Part shown: positions 12,195-23,348 of the stretch, piece after piece | How the letters are laid out: every line of letters begins with the position of its first letter | Position numbering within the stretch: position 1 is the first letter of the stretch | Source: Saccopteryx bilineata | Taxonomy: Eukaryota > Chordata > Mammalia > Chiroptera > Emballonuridae | Assembly (NCBI RefSeq): GCF_036850765.1 | Contig: NC_089495.1 | Location: 117,637,033 to 117,701,032, forward strand | Direction of reading: 5' to 3' | Length of the DNA stretch: 64,000 nt | Notes under the pieces: generated by a model | Database searches by the model: none | Told to the model about the DNA's origin: nothing | The model's input: the letters and a program-made list of their open reading frames with translations, nothing else | Translations under genes and position numbers: made by a program

Positions 12195-13815
12195 AAATAC
12201 CACTTTACTTGCCCCTAGTCTCCCTTGTAGAGTAAAACCAGTGCCTGAAACTGCTGATAGCTCAGCTATCAAAAACAATCTGAGAACGAAGACCAGCAGT
12301 CACTTGCCGACATCCTGAACAAGCGCTGCTTGCACTGGGGTTCTGCTTCTGTCTCCGCTATCTCGTGCCTCTTGGCTTGTGCAGTCCTGAGAATTCTTCC
12401 TCTACATATTTTAAGAAAAGACAGCTTTTCAAACTGGGCTCTCGCTAGCAGACTATATGATAAAAAGATCCCTCTTCTTGTATCAGTAGAGAAATTATTC
12501 ATAATTTAACAATTTGTTGTCCTTGTGATCTGACAGTGCCATTCCAGATGCTGGGGAAGGAGAAAGACCCAAAATAATAAATGTAGAAGGGATTTAGAGA
12601 TATTTAGTACAATCCTCTCACCCAGAGGTGAAATCCCCTGTCCATCCCTGTGGGCTACCATTCAGCTTGCCCACTTTCTGAATGAACACTCACAACAGTG
12701 AGAAATTTCATGTCCAACAACAACCCCAAAGGCTAGAAGTTCAGACTGCATCTGTGCCCTATACTTCACATAGTAATGCCTACTCGTTAGTCCCATCTCT
12801 GCCCTCTGAAGCAACATGCTCCTAGTACCTCCATCTTATACACGATGCTCTTTCAAATGTTCGAAGATGGGCCGGCTGCCAAGAAAGAATAACAGACCAA
12901 CATCTAGGTTGTTGTTTCTACTTTTCAATTTTCATTAAAAAATCCACAAACAAATCACTTAACCCTTCTAACCCTATATTTCTTGTCTATAAAATAGAAA
13001 TAATAATCCTCCTATGAAGGGCCAGAGCGGAGGAGAGAGAGGAGACAAGGAAGGGAAGGAGAAGTAGAGAAAATGCAGAGAAGTAGAGAAAGTGGTGCCC
13101 CTCACAGAACACTTGGTACCAGCGCCTCACCAAGTGCTACATGCGTCTGCACTAGCCAGTGAGGACTCGTCATGTTCTGCCACATTCTACAAACGGACAC
13201 CCGCAGACTCACCCAAGGTCACACCACTAACTCTTCATTCACCACTGCGCTGTCTCCCTTCTTTCTCCCCATATTATATATATTATGTAAACAATTACTT
13301 TCCAGCCTAAACAATCCCAGCTCATCAGCTGCTTAACGTAATTTACATTCAAGAATTCTCAGCAATCTACTCCCCACCTCCCTTTGGATACACACTGGCT
13401 GACCAATGTCCTCCTGGAAATAAATGAGTCCCTGAGACAAGTCAGTAACTGTCACTAAAAAGGCATTCATTGCCAACCACTCTCCTGGCACTGGAGAGAA
13501 CAGGGATGAAAAGACAGTCCTTGTCCTCAGGCAGCTAAAAGTCTATTAAAGCAAAATACATGTAAATAGAAAAAATATAAATATATATTAAAAAGTTGCT
13601 ATACTAAAGGCAGAAGCAAAGTGCAATGGAAGAAAGTGAAAGGAGGGGCAGGTCCGGTCAGCGCTGCAAACACAGATCAATCACTTGGAGGAATGCCGTG
13701 ACCCACTCACCCCCCTCGAGACCACGTGCCTTTCTGTGTGTGTTTCCAGTCTGGGTCTGTGTTTTCCTTCATATGTCATAACACACCATTGATTTGTTCT
13801 GGTTAACAACATTCA
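12195..13815. other. Intronic sequence with ancient repeat remnants
   Basis: A MIR-like fragment lies near 12,955-13,020 ('aaaatagaaataataatcct', plus strand). An old repeat-like segment lies near 13,455-13,570. No exon seen. Confidence 0.5.
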
Positions 13816-13816
13816 C

Positions 13817-14210
13817 GCCGGGGGGGGGGGGGGGGGGGGGAGGGGTCAGCAGTAGAGCACTGGCCGGCACGTGGAAGTACTAGGTTTGATTCCCGGTCAG
13901 GGCACACAGGAGAAGCGACCACTTGCTTCTCTTCCCCTCCTCCTTGTCTCTCTCTCTCTCTCTCCCCCACCCACAGCCATGGCTCTGATGGTTCAGGCAA
14001 TCTGACCCCGGCTCTGAGGATGGCTCTACGGCCTCACCTCAGGCGCTGAAATCGCTCCATTCAGAGCAACTGAGCAACGCCCCAGATGGGCAGAGCATTG
14101 CCCCCTAGTGGGCTTGTTGAGTGGATCCGGTCAGGGCGCACGCAGGAGTCTGTCTCTCTGCTTCCCTGCCTCCACGGCTCTCACAATACAAACAAAAAAC
14201 AAAAAAAAAA
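13817..14210 (+). mobile_element. Bat SINE, type A, with head replaced by a G run
   Basis: Body is clear: 'cagtagagcactggc', B box 'ggtttgattcc', 'cagggcacacaggagaag', CT block and an A-rich tail. The first bases of the tRNA head are replaced by a 21-G run (13,820-13,840). The A box is partly lost, so it should not be transcribable. Confidence 0.85.
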
Positions 14211-14263
14211 TTCATCTTATTTTTCTGTGAACTAATAATGCTGAGCTACTGCCTTAGCTAATA

Positions 14264-14834
14264 CAGAGGTTCCTTGAGATATGAGTTTAATTCGTTCTGT
14301 AACTGAGCTCATAAGTCAGTCAACTCGTATATCAAACGAATCTCTCCCATTTAAAATAACTGAAATAGAATTAATCCGTTCCAGCCCTGTGAAACATCCC
14401 CAAACCATCCTAAATTATGAAAAGAGACATGTTTTTAATTAAGAAACACACATGTATACTTTACCAATGCATAACAAAACATATGAAATAAAAGAAAAAA
14501 GTATTATTTAGTACTGTATTCTTACCTTGGAGACAGACGAGTGTGGCTAACGGAGGTGAATGGTGGAGGAGGGGGGGAGGAAGGGATGCAGGCACTGTAG
14601 ACATGTAAACTAAACTCCACTTTCTTAACACTGAATGTAAACTAAAACTGCATTTTCTTTACTTTAAACAAAACTAAAACTGCACTTTCTTTATTTAAAA
14701 TGAAACCAAAAAAACTTAGTCATGACTCGTATCTTGGAATTTCACTTGGATCTCGAAAAAAAATACAGACCGAGTCACAGCTCATATCTTAAAAAATTTG
14801 TATGATGGTCTGTTCGTATCTCAAGGTATCACTG
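14264..14834 (+). mobile_element. Non-autonomous TA-inserting DNA transposon (Tc1/mariner-pogo type), long form
   Basis: Terminal inverted repeats: left cagaggttccttgagatatg, right end gtatctcaaggtatcactg. Both ends are flanked by TA (14,262-14,263; 14,835-14,836). The 571-bp interior has A-rich stretches and no transposase ORF. The 23,107 element shares both arms with it in the opposite orientation, so the two are one family. Confidence 0.88.
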
Positions 14835-14977
14835 TACTTATATAACTGATATTGGGGACATACATGGAGAACTTGCAATGTCACAAATATTAATATGAAT
14901 TTGTGAGCTCTGACACATCATTTTAGCGTGTCACGGTCATCCGATTCCTTCAATAACAAGTGCATTAGTAAGATAAG

Positions 14978-15318
14978 TACTATGAACTAAATGTTTGTGT
15001 CTCCCCAAAATGCATATGTTGAACCCCTAATCCCTAGTGTGATGAGAGTTGGAGGAAGAGCTTTTGGGAGATAACTGGGTTTAGAAGAGGTCATGATGGA
15101 GGAGCCAACAGGATGAGATAAGTCCCTTAAAGAAGAAACATTACAGAGATCTCTCTCTCTCAACCAAGCCAGCTGCTTGCAAATTGGGAAATGGGCTCTT
15201 ACCAGACACCAAATCTTCTGGAACCTTGATCTTGGGCTTCCTGGTCTTCAGAAAATGATCACTGTTTTAGCTACCCAGTCTGTGGTATTTTTTTATAGCA
15301 ACCCACACTGACTAACTC
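14978..15318 (+). mobile_element. MaLR solo LTR (MLT1/MST-like)
   Basis: Starts 'tactatgaactaaatgtttg', then 'gtgtctccccaaaatgcata', 'ctggaaccttgatcttgg', 'ctacccagtctgtggtattt' and 'atagcaacccacactgacta'. This is the mammalian MaLR LTR order as I know it. No internal region follows. Confidence 0.88.
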
Positions 15319-17073
15319 AATAAAAAGAAGACCTATGTCTTCCTCCAACAGAGACCAAAGTGTGGTTCCAAACAGTGTTCACAGCGCCCCAGCCTGGGAC
15401 GAAGCCCCTCCAAGCTGGTAATGACCTGCTTCTTGGCTAGAGTTCTTCAACCAGGTAGAAATCTCACACCAATCTTTCATTTCAACCTCAAGAATATCGT
15501 GATACATTATCAAATTATTATTAAAAGTGGTTAAATAGGTAGCACAGGTTATTAATATTTATTAATAAGGAGGGAAGCAGAGGGAATCAGACACTGAGCA
15601 TAATAAACTAGGGAAGAGGGAATCAAATATTAAGATGAATGAGAGTGGGAGGCCTGCTTCAGTAGGAAGTTACAGCACTACTTTTACTAGGAAGCTATGG
15701 CATTCACATTTCACACACTTTAGGAGACCATTGTGTCCTCATCCTCAGGACTTAACCCCTCTGATTAGGAAAAGTCTCCCCAGAGTATAACCGGTCCACC
15801 CCCAGACAATGGGGGCAGGTGCTTCGGTGCTTCCTCTTTGAGGCATGTGCAGTAAAAGCCAGGGCGGCAACCACAGAGACATGTCAGTCTAGCCCAGAAA
15901 AAGGATCTGATTGGTTCATGGAAGAAACCAATGCAAGCCCATAAAAGATTAAAAAATTACTTGGGTGATAGTCTTTAAACCATCACCCAGGCTAACAAAG
16001 AACCTCCCTCTTCTATTGTCTCATGATTAGAAATACACACTTTCCCAGCTTGCCCCATTTGTTCATGAGTTCTCCAAGCAGCCATGTAGCCGTACAAGAA
16101 GTGCAGGCTGGCAGCCATGCAAAACCCCAAGTGCAGGCTCCAAGCTGTGCTTGGACCGGACTGAGCAATGATATGGAGTAAAGCATGGTGCAGAATTTCT
16201 GGACACTAATCTTTGTGCAAGGCCTCATGAAGACAAGACTGGACATTATCCTTGGTAGAATGGACAGAGACGAAACACTGGGAACATGGGGGAGAAGCCT
16301 TCCACTTCAACTCCATTACACTTTATCAAGACACAATCTCCCATATATGAGTCCAGTGGAATTCCTTCCTTAAAAGAAACCTTCCGTAAAAGAACACCAT
16401 TTTCACTGGCACCAAGATCACACCTACAGGCAGTGAGCTGATGGAAAGGCAAAGTCAGGCGAGTGTTTGATGGAGTCCCCATATGACTTTATATTATATA
16501 AACTTAAAATATTTTTATGTAAAACATTAATAAAGTTGTCACTTTAATATGCAATTTTATAGAACGTGAATCATTTCTGACACAAAAAATTAGACTTGCA
16601 TTTTGCATTCTGACTAGGTTTTCAGGAGGGCAATCCTCCAGTAAAATGAGACTCCCTACATGTGGAGGAGGCTGTTTGGAGAAAATGAGAGTACAGGAGT
16701 ATCATCAACGCTGATTCTGAAAAAAGAGGCACCTCAATCAGGAAGAGAAACTAAACAAAGGAGCAGGACATGGCATCAAAACATGTCACATAAAGGGCCT
16801 CTGTGTCTTGCTGGCACAGGAAAACCTAGGTGCAACATGGCCAGAGATGAGGCATGTGAGAGCAGTTGTGGAAAAGCCTAGAATGTTACCCTGCAGCGTC
16901 GCAACAGGTCCTTGGTAGAGGGAAAGACATGAGTGCAAAATGGAGGCTCTGCAGCAAACAGCTCAAAGCTAAGATATCTGACAGTGATAATAAAAGCAAA
17001 AGGAACCTGTGTATGAGGTTCTAGAAAGCCTTAGGCATTTAACAGGCAGGGTAATTAGAGAAAAGGAGTTGAT
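15319..17073. other. Intronic sequence, no gene
   Basis: No family recognised and no exon-like ORF with splice sites. ORFs are short and overlap on both strands. Confidence 0.5.
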
Positions 17074-17090
17074 AAGACCATCTAACTTTT

Positions 17091-17449
17091 TTTTTTTTTG
17101 CAAGAGAGACAGAGAGAGAGAGACAGACAGACAGATAAGGACAGGCAGGAAAGGAGAGAGATGAGAAGCATCAATTCATAGTTGCGGCACCTTAGTTGTT
17201 CATTGATTGCTTTCTCACATGTGCCTTGATCTGGAGGCTCCAACTGAGCCAGTGACCCCTTGCTCAAGCCAGAGACCTTGGGTTCAAGCCAGTGAGCATG
17301 GGGTCATGCCTATGATCCCACGCTCAAGCTGGCAACCTCGCACTCAAGTTTGTGAGCCCATGCTCAAGCTGGTGACCTCAAGGTTTCGAACCTGGGTCCT
17401 CAGCATCCCAGGTCAATGCTCCATCCATTCTGCCACTGCCTGATCACAC
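17091..17449 (-). mobile_element. Bat tRNA-derived SINE, type B
   Basis: Reverse-oriented copy with gctcaagc modules and a T-rich left end. A perfect 17-bp target duplication aagaccatctaactttt flanks it (17,074-17,090 and 17,450-17,466). Confidence 0.92.
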
Positions 17450-17837
17450 AAGACCATCTAACTTTTAAGGAATGGCATACTCAACACAAACAACACCATC
17501 AGGAATATTTCGTTTCAACTGCCTTATTAAACAAATCATTCCAAACATTGAAAGGATGCTCCATCAATGGCTGAGATCTACAAAAGGAAAGCTGTTAAGA
17601 GATCATGAAGCGGGTAAGAATGGGTGAAGGGAGTCAAAAGGTAAAACTCCCAGTTATAAGACCAGAGTAAGTCCTGGGGATGTGGTGTACAGCATAGTGA
17701 CTATACTTAACAATACCGTATGATGTATTCAAAAGTTGCTAAGAGAGATCTTAAAAGTTTTCATGACAAGAAAATAGTTTGTTAACTATGCATGGCATTG
17801 TAATCAATGCTAGCTAACTTTGTGTTAATCATTTTTC

Positions 17838-17858
17838 AATATATATATATATATATAT
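17838..17858 (+). repeat. (AT)n microsatellite
   Basis: About ten alternating at dinucleotides. Confidence 0.9.
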
Positions 17859-17937
17859 CAACTTATTATGTTGTATATCTGAAACTAAGACAACATGATA
17901 TGAGTCAGTGATATCTCAAATTAAAAGCACACTAGAG

Positions 17938-18375
17938 CCTGACCAGGCGGTGGCGTGGGGGAAAGAGTGTCAAACTGGGATGTGGAGAACCCAGGTTTGA
18001 AACCCATAGGTTGCTGCCTTGAGCACGGGCTCATCCGGCCTGAGCACAGGCTCACCAGCTTGAGCGCAAGGTCTCTGGCTTGAGAGTGAGATTATAGACA
18101 TGATCCCATGGTCGCTGGCTTAAGCCCAAAAGGTCGTTGACTTGAAGCCCAAGGTCACTGGTTTGAGCCCAAGGTCTCTGGCTTGAGCAAGGGGCCACTC
18201 ACTCTGCTGTAGCCTCTCGGTCAAGGCACATAAGAGAACGCAGTCAATGAAAAACTAAGGTGCCACAACAAAGAATTGATGCCTCTCATCTTTTTCCTTT
18301 CCTGTCTGTCTGTCCCTATCAGCCACCCTCTCTTTCTGTCTCTAGCAAAAACAAAAACAAAAACAAAAAAAACCC
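17938..18375 (+). mobile_element. Bat tRNA-derived SINE, type B
   Basis: Head cctgaccaggcggtggcgtg, several ggcttgag modules, 'gagaacgcagtcaatgaaaa', CT-rich end and (caaaaa)n tail. Target duplication cacactagag at 17,928-17,937 and 18,376-18,385. Confidence 0.92.
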
Positions 18376-18625
18376 CACACTAGAGAGGCTTTTTATTTAA
18401 AGGAAGCTTAGTATGAATTCTTTTGTAAAGTAAGTAACCACTAATTTTCTTTATCACCATATCTGGATCTGGATTTGCAGGTACTGAATTTATATAAAAT
18501 AGGGTACAAGTTTAAGTAAGGTTGAAGATATAAGATGATTGAGAATTAATGAAAAAGAAGAAGAAGAAAAAAGAATGACCAGGACTAACCTGCAAGGCAG
18601 GAAGGGAGAGAGACATAAGAGGGAA

Positions 18626-20490
18626 AGCAGAAGATCAGAGCATGAAAACCAGAGACTACGGCATCATGGAGACCAAAGCAGAGAGATCAGAGCATGAAAA
18701 CCAGAGACTGCGGCGTCACGGCGGCCAAAGCAGAGAGATCAGAGCATGAAAACCAGAGATTATGGCGTCACAGAGGCCAAAGCAGAGAGATCAGAGCATG
18801 AAAACCAGAGACTACGGCATCATGGGGACCAAAGCAGAGCAATCAGAGCATGAAAACCAGAGACTACGGCGTCACGGAGACCAAAGCAGAGAGATCAGAG
18901 CATGAAAACCAGAGACTACGGCATCATGGAGACCAAAGCAGAGAGATCAGAGCATGAAAACCAGAGACTACGGCGTCACGAAGACCAAAGCAGAGAGATC
19001 AGAGCATGAAAACAAGACTACGGCATCACGGAGACCAAAGCAGAGAGATCAGAGCATGAAAACCAGAGACTACGGCGTCACGGAGGCCAAAGCAGAGAGA
19101 TCAGAGCGTGAAAACCAGAGACTACAGCATCACGGAGACCAAAGCAGAGAGATCAGAGCATGAAAACCAGAGACTACGGCGTCATGGGGACCAAAGCAGA
19201 GAGATCAGAGCATGAAAACCAGAGACTACGGCGTCACGGAGGCCAAAGCAGAGAGATCAGAGCGTGAAAACCAGAGACTACAGCATCACGGAGACCAAAG
19301 CAGAGAGATCAGAGCAGGAAAACCAGAGACTACGGCGTCATGGGGACCAAAGCAGAGAGATCAGAGCATGAAAACCAGAGACTACGGCGTCATGGGGACC
19401 AAAGCAGAGAGATCAGAGCATGAAAACCAGACTACGGCGTCATGGGGACCAAAGCAGAGAGATCAGAGCATGAAAACCAGACTACGGCGTCATGGGGACC
19501 AAAGCAGAGAGATCAGAGCATGAAAACCAGAGACTGCGGCGTCACGGAGGCCAAAGCAGAGAGATCAGAGCATGAAAACCAGAGACTACGGTGTCACGGA
19601 GGCCAAAGCAGAGAGATCAGAGCATGAAAACCAGAGACTACAGCATCACGGAGACCAAAGCAGAGAGATCAGAGCATGAAAACCAGACTATGGCGTCACG
19701 GGACCAAAGCAGAGAGATCAGAGCATGAAAACCAGAGACTACGGCGTCACGGAGGCCAAAGCAGAGAGATCAGAGCATGAAAACCAGAGACTACGGCGTC
19801 ATGGGGACCAAAGCAGAGAGATCAGAGCATGAAAACCAGAGACTACGGCGTCATGGGGACCAAAGCAGAGAGATCAGAGCATGAAAACCAGACTACGGCA
19901 TCATGGGGACCAAAGCAGAGAGATCAGAGCATGAAAACCAGAGACTACGGCGTCACAGAGGCCAAAGCAGAGAGATCAGAGCATGAAAACCAGAGACTAC
20001 GGCGTCATGGAGACCAAAGCAGAGAGATCAGAGCATGAAAACCAGAGACTACGGCGTCATGGGGACCAAAGCAGAGAGATCAGAGCATGAAAACCAGAGA
20101 CTACGGCGTCACGGGGACCAAAGCAGAGAGATCAGAGCATGAAAACCAGAGACTACGGCATCACGGAGGCCAAAGCAGAGAGATCAGAGCATGAAAACCA
20201 GAGACTACGGCGTCACGGAGGCCAAAGCAGAGAGATCAGAGCATGAAAACCAGAGACTACGGCGTCACGGAGGCCAAAGCAGAGAGATCAGAGCATGAAA
20301 ACCAGAGACTACGGCGTCACGGAGGCCAAAGCAGAGAGATCAGAGCATGAAAACCAGAGACTACGGCGTCACGGAGGCCAAAGCAGAGAGATCAGAGCAT
20401 GAAAACCAGACACTACGGCGTCATGGAGACCAAAGCAGAGAGATCAGAGCATGAAAACAGGAGACTACGGCATCACGGAGACCAAAGCAG
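18626..20490 (+). repeat. 52-bp minisatellite, about 36 copies
   Basis: Direct tandem units of 52 bp, each with agagagatcagagcatgaaa, then accagagactacggcgtca, then a variable c/tgg(a/g)g(g/a)cc and aaagc. Variant units lack one 'ag' dinucleotide (50 bp: near 19,010, 19,425, 19,475, 19,885) and one is 49 bp (near 19,680). Alternative forms tcatggggacc and tcacggaggcc are interspersed. Since 52 is not divisible by 3, frames cycle and give repetitive ORFs that end at gca-tga; these are not genes. Confidence 0.97.
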
Positions 20491-20982
20491 GAAGGTGATC
20501 AAGTTAGAAATATCTGTTATTGTCAAAAGCGCTAAATATAGGACTTAGTGAGGAACTAAACAAGAAGCATCCAGCCCATCTTGGGTTCTCTCACGTAAGT
20601 CTAGGATATTATAAACACTCAGGAAATAGTCACCAATGCCAGTAACACTTTGAACCTGTTATGTGAGTTTCCTTTAGTCTAAAATTCAACTGCTGGCTAT
20701 TTTCCAGATAGTAGTCCATAAGTACTCCAGTTTATATCAATCTTGGCCAAGAAATAGTCTGTAGAGAAATAAGCAATTTATTGAGTTTTGCATTTTATTG
20801 ATATGTTAGCCTGAGTTCTGATTTGAAGTTTTACTTAACTTTACACATTGATCCGTAATACAATGTTTCCAGTGAGATTTTCAAAGATTTTTGCCCACAA
20901 AGGGTTTTACACGTTTACTCTCTTTTTCTAAGATAAGGGGTCCTTTTCTGCTATCAGGAATGGGGGGAGAGGGAAGACTAAG

Positions 20983-21203
20983 TCAGTGCTCCTTCACGAG
21001 GGATGACTTTGCCCCCCAGAAGATACCTGGTAATGGCCGGAGAGATTTCCAGTTGCTGTAACTGGGGCAGTGGTGGCTCTGCTGGTGACTAGCGGGCAGA
21101 GGTCGTGAACACCACCACACATCCTAAACTGCACAGGAAGTCCACCTCAACACAAAACCCACCTGGTGCAAAATGTCAGTGACGCTGGGTTGCAAAACCT
21201 GGC
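20983..21203 (+). mobile_element. MER20-like hAT (Charlie) element
   Basis: 'tttgccccccagaagatacc', 'ctggtaatggccggagagat', 'gttgctgtaactggggcagt', 'gctggtgactagcgggcaga', 'acatcctaaactgcacagga' and 'caaaatgtcagtgacgctgg' follow MER20 in order. Old, substitution-rich, non-coding. Confidence 0.82.
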
Positions 21204-22058
21204 TTTAAAATTACAAGCTTAACTGTTTGGTAAAAAGTTGTGCATCACTTATATTACAAAATAAGCATTTCAATGTGTTTAAAATTTAGGGTAACATTAA
21301 TTAAATGGTTACAATGAAAGCAACATTTAAGAGAAAAAATATCAGAATTAAATAATGATTAACATAATGAAGCTGAGAACTCAATTTGTCTCAATTATAT
21401 TTTTCCTCAAATTATCCTTTTTTCTAACACCTCATTTATATAGTCAAATATCATAAAGGCTTACAAAAATAACATGGATTTTTGAAGGTGCAATCTCATT
21501 ACTTGTGTAATATAGACAACTTCCTGGCAAGATTATAAAAAAATCTAATGAAGCAGGAAAAAAATTCAAAGTCACATTTTTTAAAAAATTAAGTATGCTG
21601 AAAGCTACTTATAAAGACCATCCACAGTTGAAAAGAATAGAGTACTGATGGGTGGCTTTGGATGCAGATTTCAATAGCTTTAACTTAAAAGTCATATGTA
21701 GGAAGTGTGGACTTAAACTGGTATTTACTTTATGTAAATGGCATTCTGGAAGAAGTTCATTGTTCTGGAATTCTAACCTGTGTTCAGGAAGAAAGCACTG
21801 GGAACCACCATCTGTACCTCATCCACTCACCCCCAACACACACTCACACACACAAATGTAGCACGCATGCACGCACTCAGAGGTCTTTCAGTTTTTACAA
21901 AAGATCACATCAAGCCACTGTTTGAATATAAGCTCTTATTTCTTCCAGGAAAAATAACACTGACTCAACTTACGTTAAAAAACTGCAGAAATCAAGCAGA
22001 GAAATTGACTGACCTAGGTGTTCTTCAGAAAAAAAAACTTTGTTTGCTACAGCATTCC
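21204..22058. other. Intronic sequence, no gene
   Basis: AT-rich, unassigned. A short CA-rich tract lies near 21,838-21,861. Confidence 0.5.
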
Positions 22059-22066
22059 ATTTACTC

Positions 22067-22339
22067 CAGTGGTCCCCAACCTTTTTTGGGCCACAGACCG
22101 GTTTAATGTCAGAAAATATTTTCATGGACCGGCCTTTAGGGTGGGACAGATAAATGTATCATGTGGCCAAGACAAGCGTCAAGAGTGAGTCTTAGATGGA
22201 TGTAACAGAGGGACTCTGGTCATTTTTTTAAAATAAAACATTATTCATTTATTAAATATAAATAAAATGGAAATAATGTAAGTTATTTATTCTTTCTCTG
22301 TGGACTCATACCAGTCTGCAGCCTGGGGGTTGGGGGTTG
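22067..22339 (+). mobile_element. Non-autonomous hAT-type DNA transposon, 273 bp
   Basis: Left end cagtggtccccaaccttttt; right end ggggttgggggttg, an eroded inverted copy. A perfect 8-bp target duplication atttactc flanks it (22,059-22,066 and 22,340-22,347), as hAT transposases make. The interior (accggcctttagggtgggac ... atggaaataatgtaagttat) is AT-rich and carries no transposase. Confidence 0.87.
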
Positions 22340-23106
22340 ATTTACTCTAGTCTGGAATGACAATACTCTCAGACCAATGTGATCTAAAGAGAGCTGGTAG
22401 CCTCCTACCAACAGCGGGCAGTGGGTAAGCATTAGCTAATGAGGTGGAAAAGGCTGGCAAGCTGCCTCCTTTAGATAATCTTATCTCCAGTGTGGCTTTT
22501 TAAGCAATTACTTGGACATGTCTTTCATCACCTAAACACTCAAAAAAAAAAAGTGTGTACAAAGGAGTCACGCTGCCTAGACTCACTGCATCGAAAAGCC
22601 TGGTGGTGTCCCCAAGCACCTCTGCTCCTGGAACACTGGCTGAATAGGTGCCGTCCTCTGTCAGGCCGGCCTAAGAAAGCACAGTTTCCAAACCTCACCA
22701 AAATAGAAGTTGGCGTAAAGCACTAAAGTTGCTAAAATATTTGCATTCGGAAAAGAGTCAAATCCATGCACTTGTTGAGACAAAAACCTGAACCAGCTGA
22801 ACCTCAACACCCACCTACCGTTTCTCTTCTGCATCCCTCACTGGACTTCCCTGCTCCCCGTGGACAGGACAGGACACAAGCAGATGGCCATCGCTGGGAA
22901 GAGGTGAGAGCTGCCTCAGAAACCCAGCCCTTAACGAGTCAAGGTTATGGTATGGTTACAGTGAACGGGCTCTGACAACAAAAATTATGTCTTTATAAAT
23001 CTTTTGAGCATAAAAATTTCTGAAATCTCGGTTGAATTCCCCAACCACATGCTCAAGCAGAGAGCATTTGTGGGTGTTAACAAATTACCCACATTCCAAA
23101 CTGATA

Positions 23107-23347
23107 CAGTGGTACCTTGAGATACAAACAGACCAACATACAAATTTTTTAAGATACGAGCTGAGACTCAGTCCATAATTTTGTTCGAGATCCGAGCAAA
23201 ATTCCGAGATACGAGTCGTGATTCGGGAAGCTGCCACTAGTTGGCGTGCTGGCACACGGGTCCAATGTCAGCAGTTTGATATACGAGTTGACTGACTTAT
23301 TAGCTCGGTTACAGAACAAATTAAATTAGTATCTCAAGGTACCACTG
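23107..23347 (-). mobile_element. Non-autonomous TA-inserting DNA transposon, short deletion derivative
   Basis: Near-perfect inverted ends cagtggtaccttgagatac and gtatctcaaggtaccactg, flanked by TA (23,105-23,106; 23,348-23,349). Read on minus, its arms match those of the 14,264 element (e.g. aagtcagtcaactcgtatat; ttaaaaaatttgtatg). About 330 bp of that interior is absent; a short unrelated core (gccagcacgccaactagtgg) is present instead. Confidence 0.9.
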
Positions 23348-23348
23348 T

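Noticed and set aside
18954..20038. Several repetitive open reading frames in the 52-bp array
   Set aside because: They arise because the unit length is not a multiple of 3 and every frame cycles; no start context, splice sites or known protein.
18626..20490. Possible CRISPR-like array
   Set aside because: Units are contiguous direct repeats without unique spacers, and the genome is a mammal.
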